Below are positions 12,367-21,298 of a DNA stretch of 64,000 bases, piece after piece. The position numbers and the translations under genes are program-made. A model generated the notes under the pieces. The model was not told where the DNA came from. It worked only from the letters and a program-made list of their open reading frames with translations, and made no database searches. The stretch's first letter is position 1. Each line of letters starts with the position of its first letter. Source of the DNA: Gluconacetobacter aggeris (lineage in GTDB: Bacteria; Pseudomonadota; Alphaproteobacteria; Acetobacterales; Acetobacteraceae); NCBI RefSeq assembly GCF_014174395.1, contig NZ_JABEQD010000006.1, positions 167,218 to 231,217 on the forward strand. Direction: 5' to 3'.

Positions 12367-14469
12367 TCAGGCACAGGCCAGCAGACTCGGCAGAATATCT
12401 TCCACCGGCCGGGGCCGGGCGAACAGATAGCCCTGGACCTCGTCGCACCCCATCCTGACGAGCAGCCGGTACTGCTCGTCCGTTTCCACACCTTCGGCCG
12501 TAACGGACAGATCCAGGGAATGCGCGAGGCTGAGAATGGTCCGCGCGATCTTGCCGACCTTCTCCTGAGACATCGCCTGCACGAACCCGCAATCGATCTT
12601 GATCTTGCTGAACGGAAAGGACCACAGATATTTCAGCGAGGAATATCCGGTTCCAAAATCATCCAGCACCAGCCGGCAACCGATCTCGGCCAGCTTGCGC
12701 AGCGCCGCATGGTTCGCTTTCTCGTTTTTCAGAAACGATGTTTCCGTAATCTCGATTTCCAGCCTGTGTGCCGGCAGGCCGGTCTGCCGGAGGATTCTCC
12801 CGACCATATCGGGAAAGGCCGCATCGCCGAGCTGGATCGAGGATACATTCACCGCCACCCTGATCGCGTCCGGCCATGACAGCGCTTCCCGGCACGCGGC
12901 ACGCATCACCCACTGCCCCAGCGTGTGGATCAGCCCGCTCTGTTCGGCAAGCGCGATGAACTGGTCAGGCAGGACGGTGCCGCGCGCCGGATGGCACCAG
13001 CGCACCAGGGCCTCGCAACTCCTGACCTGCTGGCCATCACGTTCATAGATCGGCTGGAAATGCAGGGTCAGGGTCTCGCTCGCCAGCGCATCGCGCAGTT
13101 CCTCGGTCAGGATCGCGGCACTCCTGACCTCCTCGCTCAGCGCGGCCTGGAACTGCTGGAAACGATTCCGTCCCTGGGTCTTCGCGCGATACATCGCCAT
13201 GTCCGCGTGCTGCAGCAGGGTCTCCGCACTGTCGGCATCTTCGGGGAAACGGGCGGACCCGATGCTGGCCCCGATCACGATCCGCTTGCCATCCACCAGA
13301 TAGGGCGCGCTCAGCGACGCCAGAAGCGGCGTCATCCGCAGCTCGATTTCCGACGGCAAGGCGGTATTGGGCCATAGAATGGCGAATTCATCCCCCCCGA
13401 GGCGGGCGATCAGGTCGCCAGGCCGCCCGTGCTCGCGCAGGCGTTCCGCGACAAGGCGCAGCAGGGCGTCCCCCGCCGGATGACCATGGACGTCATTCAC
13501 CATCTTGAAATAGTCAAGGTCGATATAGAACAGCACAGCCGGCCTGTTCCCGCCGCACAATGCTTCCAGCCGCATGCTGAACAGGCGGCGATTGGCCAGA
13601 TCGGTCACCTTGTCGAAATGGGCCAGCCGCTCGATCTGCCGCTCATTCTCCCGATAGACCGTCACGTCATCGAAAACGTACAGGTCCCACAGCGGCATTC
13701 CCGACCGGTCGGCAATCATCAGCCGGTTGAGGATCAGGTCCCGCCGCTTTCCCTCCGGGTCCTCGAGCGAAAACTCCATGCTCGCCTGCCCGTCATCCGC
13801 CGGCGCCGCATCCGTCATGCGGGACGTCATATGAGACGTCCTTTCAGAGAGGGCGGAATCGCCGAACCGCCTGGCCGCGCGATTCATCAGAATGACCTCT
13901 CCATTGCCGACGGACCGGACGATCAGCGGCGACGGCACATTCTGGACGATGCGATCGATGAACAGCTTGTCGCGCAGGATCTTCTCATTCGCCTCATGGA
14001 GCCTCTCCGTCGCCGTGCGCAGTTCCGACAGCGCCGTCTTCTTGGCGGCATGCGCGTGACGGACCAGGTCGATGGCCGAGCCGACCCCCAGGCAGATCCC
14101 GTGTTCGACGACGATGAAGCCCAGCAGCAGTTCCGACGGGTTCGCACCCAGGGCCTGCGGCAGGAAGTCCGCCACCAGTACGGCGGCTTCCACGATGGTC
14201 GGGCGCGGGTCCATCAGCAGCGTGACGGGACGCCGGTGATAGACCGAATATCCATACTGGCCGGCCATGCGCACATGAAACGTATGGCGGTCGACCAGGC
14301 CCAGCGGGTGCCCTTCCCGATCGACGATGACGACGTACAGCAGGTGGGGATCATTCTCGAAATGCTGCTGGACATCGCCGCCGACGGCCGTTTCCGGCAG
14401 GATGGGCACAACGGCCGCGATATCGCGCATCGTCTGCGCGGCCGCCGTGCCATTCTCCAGCATCGTCAT
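12367..14469 (-). CDS. Multidomain diguanylate cyclase / c-di-GMP phosphodiesterase (GGDEF-EAL)
   Basis: 700 residues. Residues about 1-150 look like a CBS-pair-like sensor (VVIVDREGHPLGLVDRH). A PAS-like segment follows (ILRDKLFIDRIVQNVPSPLIV). The GGDEF domain has an intact RLGGDEFAILW and the HGHPAGDALL loop. The EAL domain has CEALVRW, VNVSSIQL, EITETSF and the DDFGTGYSSL loop. Both catalytic signatures are intact, so it could make or break cyclic di-GMP. In acetic acid bacteria such proteins control cellulose synthesis and biofilm. AT-rich sequence upstream (14470-14635) probably holds its promoter. Confidence 0.9.
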   Translation of the reverse strand: MTMLENGTAAAQTMRDIAAVVPILPETAVGGDVQQHFENDPHLLYVVIVDREGHPLGLVDRHTFHVRMAGQYGYSVYHRRPVTLLMDPRPTIVEAAVLVADFLPQALGANPSELLLGFIVVEHGICLGVGSAIDLVRHAHAAKKTALSELRTATERLHEANEKILRDKLFIDRIVQNVPSPLIVRSVGNGEVILMNRAARRFGDSALSERTSHMTSRMTDAAPADDGQASMEFSLEDPEGKRRDLILNRLMIADRSGMPLWDLYVFDDVTVYRENERQIERLAHFDKVTDLANRRLFSMRLEALCGGNRPAVLFYIDLDYFKMVNDVHGHPAGDALLRLVAERLREHGRPGDLIARLGGDEFAILWPNTALPSEIELRMTPLLASLSAPYLVDGKRIVIGASIGSARFPEDADSAETLLQHADMAMYRAKTQGRNRFQQFQAALSEEVRSAAILTEELRDALASETLTLHFQPIYERDGQQVRSCEALVRWCHPARGTVLPDQFIALAEQSGLIHTLGQWVMRAACREALSWPDAIRVAVNVSSIQLGDAAFPDMVGRILRQTGLPAHRLEIEITETSFLKNEKANHAALRKLAEIGCRLVLDDFGTGYSSLKYLWSFPFSKIKIDCGFVQAMSQEKVGKIARTILSLAHSLDLSVTAEGVETDEQYRLLVRMGCDEVQGYLFARPRPVEDILPSLLACA

Positions 14470-14635
14470 TGCGGAACCTTCAACTGCATGCTCAATGAAT
14501 TACGACCATCTCGCACATCGAGAAACAAGAATACATAGAATTCACGCAGTCGGCCAGGTACATCCGATCTGAACAAGAATTTTTTATTTCGGACATCATA
14601 CCGGGATCATCAGATCCACAAAACCATCCGGACGA

Positions 14636-15541
14636 TTAAAGAACATCGTATTCCATATCGCCGGACGATTTTATCGTCCACTCTTTTGCTCCCGATAGAA
14701 GCCGGCGCGCGCCACCTGGTGACGACCGTATCCACGCCAGATGCATGGCCAGGCTCCGGGCCTGCTGCCGGCTCTCGGGGATCGCCGTCGTCTCGAACAA
14801 GGTTCCGGCCCGCATGGGCCCGATCGCGTACAATACCGGCGCACCGGCACCGGATGCCCCTCAGGCGCCCCGTTGGCATCGGTCGCCAGCGTCACGCCCC
14901 AATCCCCGGCGACCGCATGTCCGTCCAGGAAGAGCGTCCTCAGCAACGGGGATTGGACCTTCCGATAGTCGGTGACCGGCCCGGTGCAGTTGATGACGCA
15001 TGATGCGGAGGCTTTCCGTTCCCCCTGACGTCACGATCGTCAGATATCCAATCCCGGCCGACATCGCCAGATCGCGCACATGCCCGCGGCGGATGGCCAG
15101 AAGCCCCGCTCGCCGCTGCCGCTCCACCTGTTCCGCGATGCACGGCGCTCCGAAACGCCGCCAGATAGGCGCCGGCGGAAGGCACCGTCGAATCCGGCAC
15201 AGCGGGCCCCGCACCCGGCACACATGGTCCAGGCTCGGCAGGCCGTGCCTGGACACCATGGTGACCGGCCCGCGATGCCCCTTTTCCCGCAGGCGCAGCA
15301 GCATGTCCACCACCGTCAGCCCCGTCCCGACCAGAACGACCGGCGACTCGCGATCGGAAGGCAGCAGGGCCTCCTCCAGAAAACGCTTCTGCTTCAGCAG
15401 GATCAGCGTGCCGAATTTCTGCTGGCCGATCCTGACGGCCGTGACCGCGGCATGCGCGGCCGGTACCCGCAGGGGCAACGCCAGCCCGGCGAAACCCAGG
15501 GCAAGGGTCGAACGTCCGGACAGGGTCATCGGTCCGGTCAT
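14636..15541 (-). pseudogene. Decayed YdhS-like FAD/NAD(P)-binding protein
   Basis: Three overlapping minus-strand frames read as one protein of the YdhS/HpnW-like FAD-NAD(P)-binding family. The first (15541 to about 15005) has PVVLVGTGLTVVDMLL and GHRGPVTMVSRHGL. The second (about 15003 to 14835) has CVINCTGPVTDYRKV, SPLLRTLFLDGHA and GVTLATDANG. The third (about 14833 to 14636) has LYAIGPMRAGTLFETTAIPE and RQQARSLAMHLA. At least two frameshifts separate them, and the N-terminal FAD-binding GxGxxG region is missing. It lies just upstream of the lsdA promoter region and is not expected to be functional. Confidence 0.8.
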
Positions 15542-16126
15542 TTCCGCCCTGCACCGCGATCGACGATATCGCGGCCGCCGTCACGTTCGCGCGGGCACGC
15601 CCGCACCGGCCCACCCGCGAGATATGATCATCGAACGATCCGCAATGCGACGGATGATGGAGTTCCACATCCGACGGGTGAAGCTCCAGGTTCATGGTGC
15701 CGCCATGTTCCCTTCACGGGCCGGACGGGAACTATGGACTTGCCCGCATCGTTTCTCGCATATCCGCCGGACGCCAGAATCACCATGACGATGCCCTTCA
15801 GGCAGAGATCAGGTAAAAATAAACCTGCCACATTTCAGACCGATTCGGAGCATAGTATTCATTCGAATACATTTATTTTAACGTAAAATTTACTATTTTT
15901 AGCGCAAACGGTGCCGTTTGATATTGGCATTTCATCGGAACCGGCACGAATTTGCCGTAAATTCGTCATAAAATTAAATTTGACTCTTGTAACCAAAAAG
16001 TGATCTTCTCTTCCCTGCCCCGAAGGCGAAAGACATAAGTCGTTGTAAATCAACATTTTGTCGACGAATACCACGGTCATGAGGCAGCTCCTCGACCAGG
16101 AGTGCGTCATACGGAAGGAGGGTAAT
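15542..16126. other. Gene-free leader region upstream of lsdA
   Basis: No convincing gene was found here. The left half (to about 15800) is GC-rich and may contain lost pseudogene sequence. The right half (15815-16126) is markedly AT-rich compared with the surroundings, as expected of a promoter region for the strongly expressed levansucrase gene. A good ribosome-binding site, GGAAGGAGGG, lies at 16113-16122, just before the lsdA ATG at 16127. Confidence 0.6.
15946..15980 (+). promoter_or_regulatory. Palindrome overlapping a possible sigma-70 promoter of lsdA
   Basis: A perfect inverted repeat ACGAATTT-GCCGT-AAATTCGT lies at 15946-15966. It overlaps a possible -35 box TTGCCG (15952-15957), separated by 17 bp from a possible -10 box TAAATT (15975-15980). 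The promoter call is weak; the dyad itself is exact. If used, the transcript would have a leader of about 140 bases. Confidence 0.3.
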
Positions 16127-17863
16127 ATGGCAAACATACGCCGGAAAAAACCAATATTCACAATGGCAGTGGCCGGATCGTTGATCGCCGCCACGGCTGC
16201 CCAGACAGCATTCGCGCAGACGCAGAATGCCCGGCAGGAGGCGCTCCGTGTCGCCCCCCATCCCGGCATGATGCCCCACGCGGGCCGGATGTTCCCGGGG
16301 ACTTCGCTGACCGGCGTGCCTGGCTTCCCCCTGCCCACGATCCATACCCAACAGGCCTATGCGCCCGACGGGGACTTTACGGCCCGCTGGACGCGCGCCG
16401 ACGCGCTGCAGATCAAGGCGCATTCGAACCCATCGGTCTCGGCGGGGCAGAACTCATTGCCTTCCCAACTGATCATGCCCGGTATTCCTGCAGATTTCCC
16501 GACCATCAATCCGGATGTCTGGGTATGGGACACCTGGACCCTGATCGACAAGCATGCCGATCAGTTCAGCTATAACGGCTGGGAAGTCATCTTCTGCCTG
16601 ACGGCGGACAAGAATGCCGGATACGGCTTCGACGATCGCCATACCCACGCCCGCATCGGCTTCTTCTATCGCCGCGCCGGGATTCGGGCCGACCAGCGCC
16701 CCGCGAATGGCGGCTGGATCTATGGTGGCCACCTGATCCCGGAAGGCGCGCAGGAACAGGTCTTCAAGGGGACGGCCTACACGATCACGGCGGAATGGTC
16801 GGGCTCGATGCGCCTGCTGGACCCGCGCGACAACAAGGTATCGCTGTTCTACACCGACATGGCGTTCAACCGCGACGCGTCCGGGCAGGATATCACCCCC
16901 GCCCAGGCGGTGATCACCCAGAGCCTGGGCCAGATCCATGCCGATTTCAACCATGTCTGGTTCACCGGCTTCACCACCCACACACCGCTGCTGCGTCCTG
17001 ACGGCGTGCTTTACCAGAACGGGGCGCAGAACCCGTACTATAACTTCCGCGATCCGTTCACCTTCGAGGACCCGAACCATCCCGGCGTGAACTACATGGT
17101 GTTCGAGGGCAATACCGCCGGCCAGCGCGGTGTCGCGAACTGCACCGCCGAGGATCTGGGCTACCGCCCCAACGATCCGCACGCCGAAACCGTTCAGCAG
17201 GTCCTCGATAGCGGCGCCTATTATCAGAAGGCGGCGATCGGCCTCGCGGTGGCCGAGGATTCATCGCTGTCGAAATGGAAGTTCCTGACGCCCCTGATCT
17301 CGGCCAACTGCGTCAACGATCAGACCGAACGTCCCCAGATGTATATCAAGAACGGAAAATACTACATCTTCACCATCAGCCACCGCACGACCTACGCGGC
17401 GGGTGTGGATGGTCCGGACGGCGTGTATGGCTTCGTCGGCAACGGCATCCGCAGCGACTTCCAGCCCATGAACTACGGCAGCGGCCTCGTGCTGGGCAAT
17501 CCCACGGACCTCAACCAGGCGGCAGGCACCGACTATGATGCCAATCCGCTGCAGAACCCCAGGGCATTCCAGTCCTACTCCCACTATGTGATGCCGGGCG
17601 GCCTGGTCGAATCCTTCATCGACACGGTCGAAAACCGTCGCGGCGGCACGCTGTCTCCGACGGTCAAGCTGGGCATCCGCGCCGATGCCTCGGCGGTCGA
17701 CCTGCGCTACGGCAATGGCGGCCTGGGCGGCTATGGCGACATCCCGGCCAACCGCGCAGACATCAACGTCTCGGCCTTCATCCAGGACCTGATCAGCCAG
17801 AATGTTTCGATCGGGCCCAATACCACCGGCCAGGTCAACGCTTTCGTCAACACGAACAAATAA
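16127..17863 (+). CDS. lsdA: Levansucrase (GH68), secreted
   Basis: 578 residues. It transfers fructose from sucrose to a growing levan or fructo-oligosaccharide chain, releasing glucose. A cleavable signal peptide (IRRKKPIFTMAVAGSLIAAT...AFA) takes it to the periplasm, from which the type II system downstream exports it. GH68 residues are visible: nucleophile D135 (VWVWDTWTL), D309 in the NFRDPFTFED motif, and acid/base E401 in NDQTERPQMY. The cysteine pair C339 (VANCTAED) and C395 (ISANCVND) matches the disulfide known in G. diazotrophicus LsdA. The start at 16127 is preceded by GGAAGGAGGG; the frame extends 23 codons further upstream but without signal-peptide logic. lsdB follows after a hairpin. 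Confidence 0.97.
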   Translation: MANIRRKKPIFTMAVAGSLIAATAAQTAFAQTQNARQEALRVAPHPGMMPHAGRMFPGTSLTGVPGFPLPTIHTQQAYAPDGDFTARWTRADALQIKAHSNPSVSAGQNSLPSQLIMPGIPADFPTINPDVWVWDTWTLIDKHADQFSYNGWEVIFCLTADKNAGYGFDDRHTHARIGFFYRRAGIRADQRPANGGWIYGGHLIPEGAQEQVFKGTAYTITAEWSGSMRLLDPRDNKVSLFYTDMAFNRDASGQDITPAQAVITQSLGQIHADFNHVWFTGFTTHTPLLRPDGVLYQNGAQNPYYNFRDPFTFEDPNHPGVNYMVFEGNTAGQRGVANCTAEDLGYRPNDPHAETVQQVLDSGAYYQKAAIGLAVAEDSSLSKWKFLTPLISANCVNDQTERPQMYIKNGKYYIFTISHRTTYAAGVDGPDGVYGFVGNGIRSDFQPMNYGSGLVLGNPTDLNQAAGTDYDANPLQNPRAFQSYSHYVMPGGLVESFIDTVENRRGGTLSPTVKLGIRADASAVDLRYGNGGLGGYGDIPANRADINVSAFIQDLISQNVSIGPNTTGQVNAFVNTNK

Positions 17864-17875
17864 TACAAGGCCAGA

Positions 17876-17914
17876 CCGGCCCTTTCCGGGACCATCCCGG
17901 AAGGGGCCGGTTTT
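17876..17914 (+). terminator. Strong hairpin between lsdA and lsdB (terminator or attenuator)
   Basis: A 16-bp stem with one G-T wobble (17876-17891 pairing with 17895-17910), a 3-nt loop and four T residues. It ends 17 bp before the lsdB start, so it can stop most lsdA transcripts while letting some read through into lsdB. Confidence 0.85.
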
Positions 17915-17930
17915 CCGATTCGCGGGAACC

Positions 17931-19547
17931 ATGCCCAGGAAGATGAAAAGATCCGTTCATACGGCCCGGTTCGACATCGTCCTTCGCTGCCGCGCGCTCG
18001 CCGTGGCATGCCTGTTTCTGATGCCGCCGCCTCACCTGCGGGCGCAGGAGGCACCGACACCCCAATGGCGGCCGGCCCTGCATTTCTCACCCGCCGAACA
18101 TTGGGTGAACGACCCGAACGGTCCATTTCTTCTCGACGGCACCTATCATCTTTTCTACCAGTACAATCCGGCCGGCATGGTCTGGGGCCCCATGTCATGG
18201 GGGCACGCCACCAGCACCGACCTGCTGCACTGGCAGGAGCAGGACATCGCCATTCCCGCCACCCCGCAAGAGGATATCTTCTCCGGTACCGTCATCTATG
18301 ACAGCCAGAACCGCTCCGGGCTGGGCAGCGCCTCCGCACCGCCGCTGCTGGCATTTCATACCTCGGTCTTCCACGGCAATCCCGCGCACCCCGATGGCAC
18401 GCAGGCCCAATCCCTGTCCTACAGTCTGGATCGCGGCGCGCACTGGCAGGCCTACGATCGCAATCCGATCCTGACCCTGCAGCCGGATTCAAGACAATTC
18501 CGCGACCCGTCGATTATCTGGTACCCGCAGGGCCAGTGCTGGATCATGACCACGGTCGTCGCCGATGCGCAGTTGGTCAAGCTGTACCGGTCGACCGACC
18601 TGCTGCACTGGTCCTTCCTCAGCGATTTCCAGCCGTCCGGCTACCGCAAGCCCGGCATGTTGTGGGAAATGCCCTTGCTGATACCGCTTGCGCTGGACGG
18701 CAATCCGCATGACACACGCTGGGCGATGATCGTCAGCGTCAATCCCTGGAGCATCGCCGGCGGATCGGGCGTTCAATATTTCATCGGGCGCTTCGACGGC
18801 ACCCGTTTCACGCCCGACAGCCTGCCGCCGGAAGGGTCCGATCCATCGGCCTATCATTGGCTGGATCACGGCGCCGACCAGTATGCGGCGATCCGCTTCG
18901 CCAATACCGGCTCCGCTGCGCCGCTGCTGATCGGGTGGATGAGCAACTGGGATTACGCGGACGCCCTCCCGACATCCCCCTGGCGCGGACAGATGACGCT
19001 GCCCGTCCGGCTTGGGCTGAAGACGGTCGATGGACAACCCGTCCTGATCCAGGCACCAGCCGCGACGTACGAGGATCTGGTGCATCGGCAGGGCGTCTCC
19101 GCCTTTTCCGACCGGCAACTGGGTCCGGGCCAGAGCTGGCATGCCCCGCTGGGCGGAGACGTGCTGGATATCCGCGTGACCCTGCGGCGGGGCGACGCGC
19201 CACGCGCCGGCATCGTCGTGCGGCAGGCGCCGGACGGCCGGACAGGAACCGTGATCAGCTACGATTTCACATCGGGAAATCTCACGCTCGATCGCAGCCA
19301 TTCCGGCCAGGTCGGGTTCTCGCCCCGTTTCAGCCTGGCGCATGTCGCCCACCTGTCCGCACCGGGCGGGGTGGTGTCGCTGCATCTGGCGGTCGATCGC
19401 AATTCGGTCGAACTCTTCGCCAATGGCGGCGTGCTGCGCATGACCGACCTGGTGTTCCCACCCGCGGGCAGCAACGGTGTATCGCTGTTTTCCGATGGCG
19501 GCCGCACGCAATTCACCGGCCTCCGCATCTCGGCGCCCGCCCGATGA
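17931..19547 (+). CDS. lsdB: Exo-levanase / fructan beta-fructosidase (GH32), secreted
   Basis: 538 residues. It releases terminal fructose from levan, inulin or sucrose. A signal peptide spans roughly residues 1-37 (hydrophobic ALAVACLFLMPP). The GH32 nucleophile is D61 in HWVNDPNGP, the transition-state stabiliser is D192 in FRDPSIIW, and the acid/base is E246 in WEMPLL (WECP in most family members). The C-terminal beta-sandwich is present (NSVELFANGG). It is 67 bp downstream of lsdA across a terminator-like hairpin. In G. diazotrophicus the two genes form an operon in which levanase is made at a lower level. The start at 17931 has a weak ribosome site; the ATG four codons later is an alternative. 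Confidence 0.93.
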   Translation: MPRKMKRSVHTARFDIVLRCRALAVACLFLMPPPHLRAQEAPTPQWRPALHFSPAEHWVNDPNGPFLLDGTYHLFYQYNPAGMVWGPMSWGHATSTDLLHWQEQDIAIPATPQEDIFSGTVIYDSQNRSGLGSASAPPLLAFHTSVFHGNPAHPDGTQAQSLSYSLDRGAHWQAYDRNPILTLQPDSRQFRDPSIIWYPQGQCWIMTTVVADAQLVKLYRSTDLLHWSFLSDFQPSGYRKPGMLWEMPLLIPLALDGNPHDTRWAMIVSVNPWSIAGGSGVQYFIGRFDGTRFTPDSLPPEGSDPSAYHWLDHGADQYAAIRFANTGSAAPLLIGWMSNWDYADALPTSPWRGQMTLPVRLGLKTVDGQPVLIQAPAATYEDLVHRQGVSAFSDRQLGPGQSWHAPLGGDVLDIRVTLRRGDAPRAGIVVRQAPDGRTGTVISYDFTSGNLTLDRSHSGQVGFSPRFSLAHVAHLSAPGGVVSLHLAVDRNSVELFANGGVLRMTDLVFPPAGSNGVSLFSDGGRTQFTGLRISAPAR

Positions 19548-19560
19548 TCGCACGCCCCAT

Positions 19561-20034
19561 CTATGGCAGGGTCGGCTGGAACAGGCGCCGCGCCCAGGCC
19601 AGCACCAGCGCCTGGTAGGATTGGTTCAGAAGGACGGTATGAGAATGATAGTTGCCGACCGCCCGCATCAGGTCGCCGCGCGTTTCATTCAGATACACAC
19701 GCATGATCGCGCCCGCCGCGCTGATATTATAGCAAGGCTGGTCCAGCAGGTTGCGATAGACGACCTGCGGCGCGACATGGGTGAAACGGGCGATCGGATC
19801 GATCCAGAGCGTATTGACCTGCATGACGCCCAGATCGTCCGTGCCGTTCGCATTATGATGCACCAGCCCGTTCCGCCCGTTCTCCACCGCCTGGATCGAC
19901 GGCAGGATGCGCGGAGGCAGATGGTAGAGCGACGCCGCGAACACCATGCAGCCGACATACGCAATCGCCATGGCGGGGTCCTGCCCTTCCATCCTGAATG
20001 CCGGCCCTGATGCGGCGGCCTCGTTTCCTATCAC
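19561..20034 (-). CDS. Lytic transglycosylase (SLT family, IagB/VirB1-like)
   Basis: About 157 residues. The SLT goose-lysozyme-like core includes YHLPPRILPSIQAVENGRNG, with catalytic E51, followed by DDLGVMQVNTLWIDP and later AVGNYHS. Such enzymes cut peptidoglycan to let envelope machines assemble, which fits its place beside a type II secretion operon. It is convergent with lsdB and only 18 bp divergent from lsdG, so the secretion operon promoter must lie within or beyond this gene. The start is uncertain: ATGs at 20034, about 19992 and about 19968 are possible, the last followed by a short hydrophobic stretch. Confidence 0.75.
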   Translation of the reverse strand: MIGNEAAASGPAFRMEGQDPAMAIAYVGCMVFAASLYHLPPRILPSIQAVENGRNGLVHHNANGTDDLGVMQVNTLWIDPIARFTHVAPQVVYRNLLDQPCYNISAAGAIMRVYLNETRGDLMRAVGNYHSHTVLLNQSYQALVLAWARRLFQPTLP

Positions 20035-20051
20035 AGCAAAGCGGGTTCAAG

Positions 20052-20498
20052 ATGCCGAAATCTTCTCACGCCTTTTCCTCCGCGCGGCAGGGCCGCGACG
20101 GCGGCTTCACCCTTCTGGAACTGCTGGTCGTGATCGCCATCCTCGGCCTGCTGATCGGCCTCGTGGCCCCGGCCGCGCTGCGCCAGTTGGGCGGCGCCCG
20201 CAATTCGGTGGCCCGGCAGTCGATCCAGCGGCTGGGCGAGGTGCTGGATCTGTACCGGCTGGACATGGGCAGCTATCCCGGCACCGAAGACGGGCTCCAC
20301 GCCCTGGTCGCCCGACCGGCCGGCGCCGAGAGCTGGAACGGCCCCTACGTCAAGGACGGCACCGACCCGCTCGATCCGTGGCACCATCCCTATATCTATC
20401 GCAATCCCTCCGAGCGGCCGGGGCATGAGTACGATCTGTGCTCGGCCGGCTCCAGCGGCAATGCCGCCGATCGGGCAACCATGATCTGCAACCCCTGA
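20052..20498 (+). CDS. lsdG: Type II secretion major pseudopilin GspG
   Basis: 148 residues. A short leader ends at the prepilin cleavage site G|FTLLELLVVIAILGLLIG, with the hydrophobic N-terminal helix behind it. The C-terminal part has the GspG pattern DMGSYPGTEDGLHAL and WNGPYVKDG, ending in DLCSAGSSG. It forms the pseudopilus shaft that pushes folded LsdA through the secretin. It is the first gene of the operon; the frame extends 18 codons further upstream, but the ATG at 20052 starts the natural leader. Confidence 0.93.
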   Translation: MPKSSHAFSSARQGRDGGFTLLELLVVIAILGLLIGLVAPAALRQLGGARNSVARQSIQRLGEVLDLYRLDMGSYPGTEDGLHALVARPAGAESWNGPYVKDGTDPLDPWHHPYIYRNPSERPGHEYDLCSAGSSGNAADRATMICNP

Positions 20499-20509
20499 AC
20501 GCCCCGGCG

Positions 20510-21298
20510 ATGCAGCTTCCTCCCCCTCTGCCGTCCCCCTGGCTGCCTCTCTTCCTGGCCCCCTTCATCGGGTCGTTCCTGGGGGTGCTGGCCTGGCGCC
20601 TGCCCCGTACCGACCCCGTGGTCCTGGCCCGCTCGGCCTGTCCCCGCTGCCGGACGATCCTGACGCCATGGGAGCTGGTGCCGCTGCTCAGCTACCTGGC
20701 GCAGAAGGGGCGCTGCCGCACCTGCCACGCCCCGATCGACCCTTCCCATCCCGTCATGGAAATCCTGGCCCTGGCCGTCGCGGCCCTGGCCATGCTGGCA
20801 GCCTTCGCAGGTGGCGCCACCGGCCCGCTCGCAGCGGCGGCGACCTGGCGCGGCTGCCTGTTCGGGTGGTGGCTGCTGGTCCTGGCCGCGATCGACCTCA
20901 AGACCTTCCGCCTGCCGGACATCCTCACCCTGCCGCTGACGGCGGCGGGGCTGATACTGGCCGCAACGGACGGATGGACCACGTTCCTGGCGCACGGCAC
21001 GGCGGCCCTGCTCGGCTATACCCTGTTTACCGGACTCGCGCTGGCGTACCGCCGGCTGCGGGGCCATGACGGGCTGGGGCTGGGCGACGCGAAACTGCTG
21101 GCGGCCGGCGGGGCATGGCTGGGGCCGGCCGCGCTGCCCATGGTGGTGTTCGCGGCAGCACTCCTGACCCTCGGCTTCATTCTCGTCATCACACGCGGCA
21201 GGATCGGCCGCGACATGGCCATTCCCTTCGGCCCCGGCCTCGCCGCGTCGATGTGGGGAACCTGGCTATGGCAGACGGCTTGCCCGCTTCATGGATAA
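20510..21298 (+). CDS. lsdO: Prepilin peptidase / N-methyltransferase (GspO)
   Basis: 262 residues and about eight membrane segments. The zinc-binding cysteine pairs CPRCRTIL and CRTCHAPI lie in the first cytoplasmic loop. The aspartyl protease residues are in AIDLKTFRLPD and GLGLGDAKLL. It cleaves and methylates the pseudopilins LsdG, H, I, J and K. In most type II clusters GspO is at the 3' end, so its position as second gene is unusual. The ATG at 20510 lies 12 bp after lsdG. Confidence 0.93.
   Translation: MQLPPPLPSPWLPLFLAPFIGSFLGVLAWRLPRTDPVVLARSACPRCRTILTPWELVPLLSYLAQKGRCRTCHAPIDPSHPVMEILALAVAALAMLAAFAGGATGPLAAAATWRGCLFGWWLLVLAAIDLKTFRLPDILTLPLTAAGLILAATDGWTTFLAHGTAALLGYTLFTGLALAYRRLRGHDGLGLGDAKLLAAGGAWLGPAALPMVVFAAALLTLGFILVITRGRIGRDMAIPFGPGLAASMWGTWLWQTACPLHG

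Noticed and set aside
19477..20010. Plus-strand ORF in the lsdX position
   Set aside because: It has no family pattern and overlaps lsdB and a clear lytic transglycosylase on the other strand; discussed as a finding instead.
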